Below are positions 6,498 to 9,240 of a DNA stretch of 9,240 nucleotides, in pieces. The notes below the pieces were generated by a model that saw nothing but the letters and a program-made list of their open reading frames with translations, did not search any database and was not told the origin of the DNA. Source of the stretch: Candidatus Zhuqueibacterota bacterium (lineage in GTDB: Bacteria > Zhuqueibacterota > Zhuqueibacteria > Zhuqueibacterales > Zhuqueibacteraceae); contig JABWAN010000143.1 in assembly GCA_013361015.1 (NCBI GenBank), positions 1 through 9,240 of the forward strand, written 5' to 3'. Each line of letters opens with the position of its first letter. The stretch's first letter is position 1. The translations under genes and the position numbers were made by a program.

Positions 6498-6692
6498 AGT
6501 CCTTGTGAATGCTTAACGGCTTTCACTTTCGTAAGAATGGTGATTTCAAATTTGGCCTTGAGAATTTCAGGCTTATGCTTTAACCTTATTGAAAGCGTGA
6601 GCGTTACAAGCGTCACGCCCGGCGTTCATGCGGCCACTAACGCAAAGCCGATGCCGGAAAAAGTTCCGCGGCCTTAACAAAAACCATAGTGC
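6498..6692. promoter_or_regulatory. Divergent intergenic region, likely promoters for both flanks
   Basis: This 195-base gap separates the divergent redox cluster and the WbqC-family gene and must hold both promoters unless they start elsewhere. For the plus strand, TTGAGA (6558-6563) and TAACCT (6581-6586) at 17-base spacing are a weak sigma-70-like pair. No convincing minus-strand promoter is visible. The minus-strand ribosome site AAGGA is at 6500-6504. A small palindrome, CGGAA and TTCCG around four bases (6655-6668), lies 25 bases before the WbqC start and could be an operator, but is short enough to be chance. Confidence 0.35.
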
Positions 6693-7391
6693 ATGAAAAC
6701 TCTCTCACCCACATTTGCCGCACACCCGCCGCAATATTTTCCCGGCTGCCATTTCTTTTATAAAGTGGCGCACGTCGGAAGCTTTGTGCTCGCGGATGAT
6801 TTGCAATTTACGACGCACGGTGCGTGCAATCGCATGCGCATCAAAACCGACGCAGGCGCGGCTTGGCTCACCGTGCCCGTGCTCATCAAAGGCCGGGCCG
6901 GGCAACTTATCAAGGACGTGCGCATCGATAACGCGACGAACTGGCGCATGAAGCATTGGAAAACGCTGCGCAGCCATTACGGTCGCGCCGCTTATTTCGA
7001 AAAGTATGCGGATCAATTGGAAAGGATTTTTCGAAGGGAGTGGCGCTTTCTCGTGGATTTGAATCTTGCCGCGTTCGAGTTCATACACCCAGCCTTGCAC
7101 ATGAAGTGCGCGTGGTATCGCAGCTCGGCGTGGGGCATAACGGCGCAGGGCACGGAGAGAATCGTGGAAATGGGAAGGCGTTTGCAGGCTGGGCGCTATC
7201 TCACCGAGCATGAAAACGCAAAATTTTTGCAGGAAGAAAAATTTGCCAAGGCCGGCATCGAGCTCGAATTTTTCTCCTTTACGCCGCGAGCGTATCATCA
7301 GCAATACGGCGCGTTCACGCCGCATTTATCTGCGCTGGATTTGTTGTTGAATGAGGGCGAAGAAGCGCGCGAGGTTTTGATGAAACGCTGA
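6693..7391 (+). CDS. WbqC-family protein
   Basis: The 232-residue product matches the WbqC-like family over its whole length, which is about the family's usual size. The signature elements run in order: HPPQYFPGCHFFYKVAH near the N-terminus, FVLADDLQF, NRMRIKT, WLTVPVL with KG, VRIDN followed by W and KHWKTL, YFEKY, SSAWG, a YLT stretch and LDLLLNEG near the end. Family members are often found in O-antigen or polysaccharide clusters and have been linked to sugar or glycan modification, but the reaction is not well defined. Here it stands alone, divergent from a redox cluster and convergent with a secreted protein, so context gives no pathway. The ATG at 6693 is the natural start because the conserved HPPQY motif follows soon after; no clear Shine-Dalgarno precedes it. 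The last codons and stop lie inside a strong inverted repeat. Confidence 0.9.
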   Translation: MKTLSPTFAAHPPQYFPGCHFFYKVAHVGSFVLADDLQFTTHGACNRMRIKTDAGAAWLTVPVLIKGRAGQLIKDVRIDNATNWRMKHWKTLRSHYGRAAYFEKYADQLERIFRREWRFLVDLNLAAFEFIHPALHMKCAWYRSSAWGITAQGTERIVEMGRRLQAGRYLTEHENAKFLQEEKFAKAGIELEFFSFTPRAYHQQYGAFTPHLSALDLLLNEGEEAREVLMKR

Positions 7392-7411
7392 AGCTTTCGT
7401 TTCATCAAAAC
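7374..7411. repeat. Perfect 14-bp inverted repeat spanning the WbqC stop codon
   Basis: GTTTTGATGAAACG (7374-7387) and CGTTTCATCAAAAC (7398-7411) are perfect inverse complements around a 10-base spacer that contains the stop codon TGA. In RNA this folds into a stable 3'-end hairpin. No T-tract follows directly on either strand, so it is not a textbook intrinsic terminator, but between convergent genes it may block read-through or protect mRNA ends. Confidence 0.6.
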
Positions 7412-7441
7412 AAGGACATTCGCTTTTTACCCCGACCCTTG

Positions 7442-7465
7442 AAAAGCAAAACGCCGCGCTTTTTT
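7442..7465. terminator. Possible bidirectional terminator between convergent genes
   Basis: AAAAGC (7442-7447) and GCTTTT (7458-7463) can pair around a GC-containing 10-base loop. The plus strand ends in six T (7460-7465), and the minus strand also ends in a short T run. The stem is only six pairs and AT-rich, so it is weak. The position, 51 bases after the WbqC stop and 43 bases past the stop of the convergent gene, is right for a terminator. Confidence 0.35.
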
Positions 7466-7507
7466 AAGCTCAATTTGAGAGTCGCACGTTGTCCAGCGGA
7501 CCGCGCG

Positions 7508-9013
7508 TTACCTTAACAACAAAAGTTTCTTCCTCGCTTCAAAACTTCCCGCAAGTATTCGATAGAAGTATGTTCCGCTCGACAAACCCGCGGCGTTGAA
7601 CTCCACGGCGTGAAAGCCCGCGGATTTGTGCTCGTTCAACAGCGTGGCAACGCGCTGACCGGAGAGATCGAAGACTTCGAGCGTCACTTCGCTCGCGCTC
7701 GGTAAGCCGAAGCGAATGAGCGTGGTGGGATTGAATGGGTTGGGATAGTTTTGCAACAGAACAAAGTCAGATGGAATTGACGTTTTGCTTTGCTCTGTTT
7801 GCAGGTCTATTGCAGCATTGGCTGTTGCAATATTTCTTTGGTCAATGCGACTCGCGGGCTCGTGCCAAATAGCGATCCGGTTGGTTTGTTTACCGCCGGC
7901 TGATATGAAGCCGCCTCCCACATAAATGTCGTTCCACTGTGGCACGATGGTCAAGACATCACCCCTTACTCCACTTCCTAATGTTGACCAAGAATTATGA
8001 ACGGGATCCCATTTGACAATATGATGTTTCACTAAAGTAGGAGCTGTTTGCATATAAATTGTAACGCCGATATATACTGCGGTTTCGTTCGAAGCAATCG
8101 CAAAAGCAGTCCGGTGAAGCTCCGCCTCAGGTGCGATTTCAAGGTTTGACCAGATTTTGTCTAACCGGTTCCACTTTGCCACGTAATTGACTCCAACATT
8201 TCCCGCCCGGGTAAATTCACCGCAGACATAAATGTCGTCCTGAAATGCTGCTATTCCTCTTACCGTGTTGTTAACACCAGTGCGGAGCTTGAACCATCTG
8301 CGGCCATTCCATCTTGCGATATTGTTGGCAGCCACTGTGCCTGTCGAGTCAAAATTGCCTCCAACATAAATTTCTGTGTCATCAATCGCGATTGCTTTCA
8401 CACTCCCGTTCACACCTTCTCCTAATGGCGACCAAGTTTTGGTTGCAGTATTCCACTTGACGATATTGTTGACGCTGATATTGCCTGCCAAAGAAAACGA
8501 CCCGCCAACGTATAGTTGTTTTTTACGCACTGCCAAGGCTGAGACCCACCCATTGATACCGTTATTGCCATTGCTTTCCAACGCGGACCAGCTTTGCGTG
8601 AGGAAATTCCATTTGGCAATATTGTTGGCCGGGAGGTTTCCGGCTTTAGTAAATGTGCCTCCCACATAAAGGTCGTTACCAACAATTGCCATGGCGTATA
8701 CTGGGCCATCTGTTCCGCCGCCCAAGGTAACCCAACCGTTGCCGATCCACTGTGCAACGAATTTTTTCCCTGGGAAAGCGCCGCCAACAAAGATAGTGCT
8801 ATCGTTGGGCGCAATCGCGTAGACGTAATCGTAAAGGTCATTCGGCTTGCCCAACAAAGTTTTCCAACTCGAATCGCTAAAAGATGCTTGGCGGTCGCGT
8901 AAAAACCCAGCGCCATCTTGAGAAAACGATGATTTCGGCAAGAACATACTTGTCGAGAAAACACAGATGAGTATGTCGGTAAAGATTTTTCTCATTTGAA
9001 TTGAGTTTTTCAT
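7508..9013 (-). CDS. Secreted seven-bladed beta-propeller protein with type IX sorting domain
   Basis: 501 residues. The N-terminus has a signal-peptide-like hydrophobic stretch (about 8-25), with cleavage likely near residue 31. Residues about 60-385 hold seven repeats of roughly 45-50 residues, each with a [IL]YVGG[TS]F-type strand, then NNI[AV]KWN, a W plus LGxGVNG turn. The strand motifs are IFVGGAF, LYVGGTF, LYVGGSF, IYVGGNF, IYVCGEF, a degenerate VYIGVTI and IYVGGGF. Seven such repeats fit one closed seven-bladed propeller. The last 80 or so residues are a type A sorting domain: LLQNYPNPFNPTT, SEVTLEVFDLSGQRV, LSSGTYFYRI and KKLLLLR. That domain directs outer-membrane export by the type IX system with cleavage or surface attachment. 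No catalytic motif is seen, so the propeller is probably a binding or structural surface protein. ATG 9011-9013 follows GAGG (9019-9022) at suitable spacing. By eye the propeller part is more AT-rich than the sorting domain. Confidence 0.88.
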   Translation of the reverse strand: MKNSIQMRKIFTDILICVFSTSMFLPKSSFSQDGAGFLRDRQASFSDSSWKTLLGKPNDLYDYVYAIAPNDSTIFVGGAFPGKKFVAQWIGNGWVTLGGGTDGPVYAMAIVGNDLYVGGTFTKAGNLPANNIAKWNFLTQSWSALESNGNNGINGWVSALAVRKKQLYVGGSFSLAGNISVNNIVKWNTATKTWSPLGEGVNGSVKAIAIDDTEIYVGGNFDSTGTVAANNIARWNGRRWFKLRTGVNNTVRGIAAFQDDIYVCGEFTRAGNVGVNYVAKWNRLDKIWSNLEIAPEAELHRTAFAIASNETAVYIGVTIYMQTAPTLVKHHIVKWDPVHNSWSTLGSGVRGDVLTIVPQWNDIYVGGGFISAGGKQTNRIAIWHEPASRIDQRNIATANAAIDLQTEQSKTSIPSDFVLLQNYPNPFNPTTLIRFGLPSASEVTLEVFDLSGQRVATLLNEHKSAGFHAVEFNAAGLSSGTYFYRILAGSFEARKKLLLLR

Positions 9014-9029
9014 GGCAACCTCGTCGGAG

Positions 9030-9143
9030 TTAGATTAAAGTGATAATAGATTCCCCGAATTGAGGAGAATGATTCAATGAGGTGAGCTTGCCAGTTATAC
9101 TTGCATTGCGGCTCTGTCGCGTAATCACAAAATCCTGCGTCAT
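9030..9143 (-). CDS. Possible 37-residue small ORF with strong ribosome site
   Basis: An ATG at 9141-9143 opens a 37-codon frame ending at TAA 9030-9032, 16 bases before the secreted propeller gene. The best evidence is GGGAGG (9149-9154) five bases before the start. The peptide has no signal sequence, membrane helix or family match I can recognise. The frame stays open upstream to the window edge, so it could instead be the tail of a longer gene or a degraded remnant. A leader peptide coupled to the downstream gene is another possibility. Nothing else is visible in 9155-9240. Confidence 0.3.
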   Translation of the reverse strand: MTQDFVITRQSRNASITGKLTSLNHSPQFGESIITLI

Positions 9144-9240
9144 AATCGCCTCCCTAAAAAGTTCCGAAAGTGGTTCTTGTGTATTTTCGCATAGTTTGCT
9201 ATATGGGGCTTCCATTTTGAGTGAAGCGAGCGCGCGACTC

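Noticed and set aside
6597..6625. Repeated GCGT/GTCAC words as a regulator binding site
   Set aside because: The half-sites are too short and irregular to distinguish from chance.

Overview
The window most likely comes from an uncultivated or environmental bacterium of the FCB group, of the Calditrichota, candidate phylum KSB1 or Ignavibacteria kind. The main reason is the gene at 7508-9013: a secreted protein ending in a type IX secretion sorting domain with the NYPNPFNPTT signature common in those lineages. Several genes have recognisable but non-uniform Shine-Dalgarno sites, and GC is a little over 50% by eye. The taxonomic call is inference; there is no rRNA or marker gene here.

Layout. 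(1) 1-622: a G-rich, C-poor (plus strand) edge, then the remnant of a TolB/PD40-type beta-propeller gene whose 5' part is missing. (2) 565-6491, all on the minus strand, transcribed right to left: a five-helix di-heme cytochrome b-like membrane protein, a membrane-anchored decaheme cytochrome c, a small protein with two FHA domains, and a flavin/NAD(P)H oxidoreductase fused to two more FHA domains. (3) 6498-6692: a divergent intergenic region. (4) 6693-7391, plus strand: a WbqC-family protein. (5) 7392-7507: a convergent intergenic gap with a strong 14-bp inverted repeat and a weak terminator-like hairpin. (6) 7508-9013, minus strand: a secreted seven-bladed beta-propeller protein with a type IX sorting domain. 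(7) 9030-9143: a very small ORF with a strong ribosome-binding site.

How the genes work together. The four-gene minus-strand cluster reads as a trans-membrane electron-transfer module. A cytoplasmic FAD/NAD(P)H protein could feed electrons to cytochrome b hemes in the membrane, and from there to ten c-type hemes in the periplasm. Four FHA domains in two proteins (three with the canonical phosphothreonine-pocket residues) suggest assembly or activity is gated by Ser/Thr phosphorylation. No kinase or terminal reductase is in the window, so direction and acceptor are unknown.

Each of the three gaps inside this cluster holds one copy of a roughly 91-bp imperfect inverted repeat with ends resembling TGTCATTCTGGAAGAAT. 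These look like a small interspersed hairpin element family sitting in the operon's intercistronic RNA. At the left end, the oxidoreductase gene appears joined out of frame to the middle of the propeller gene, by either a real deletion or an assembly chimera.
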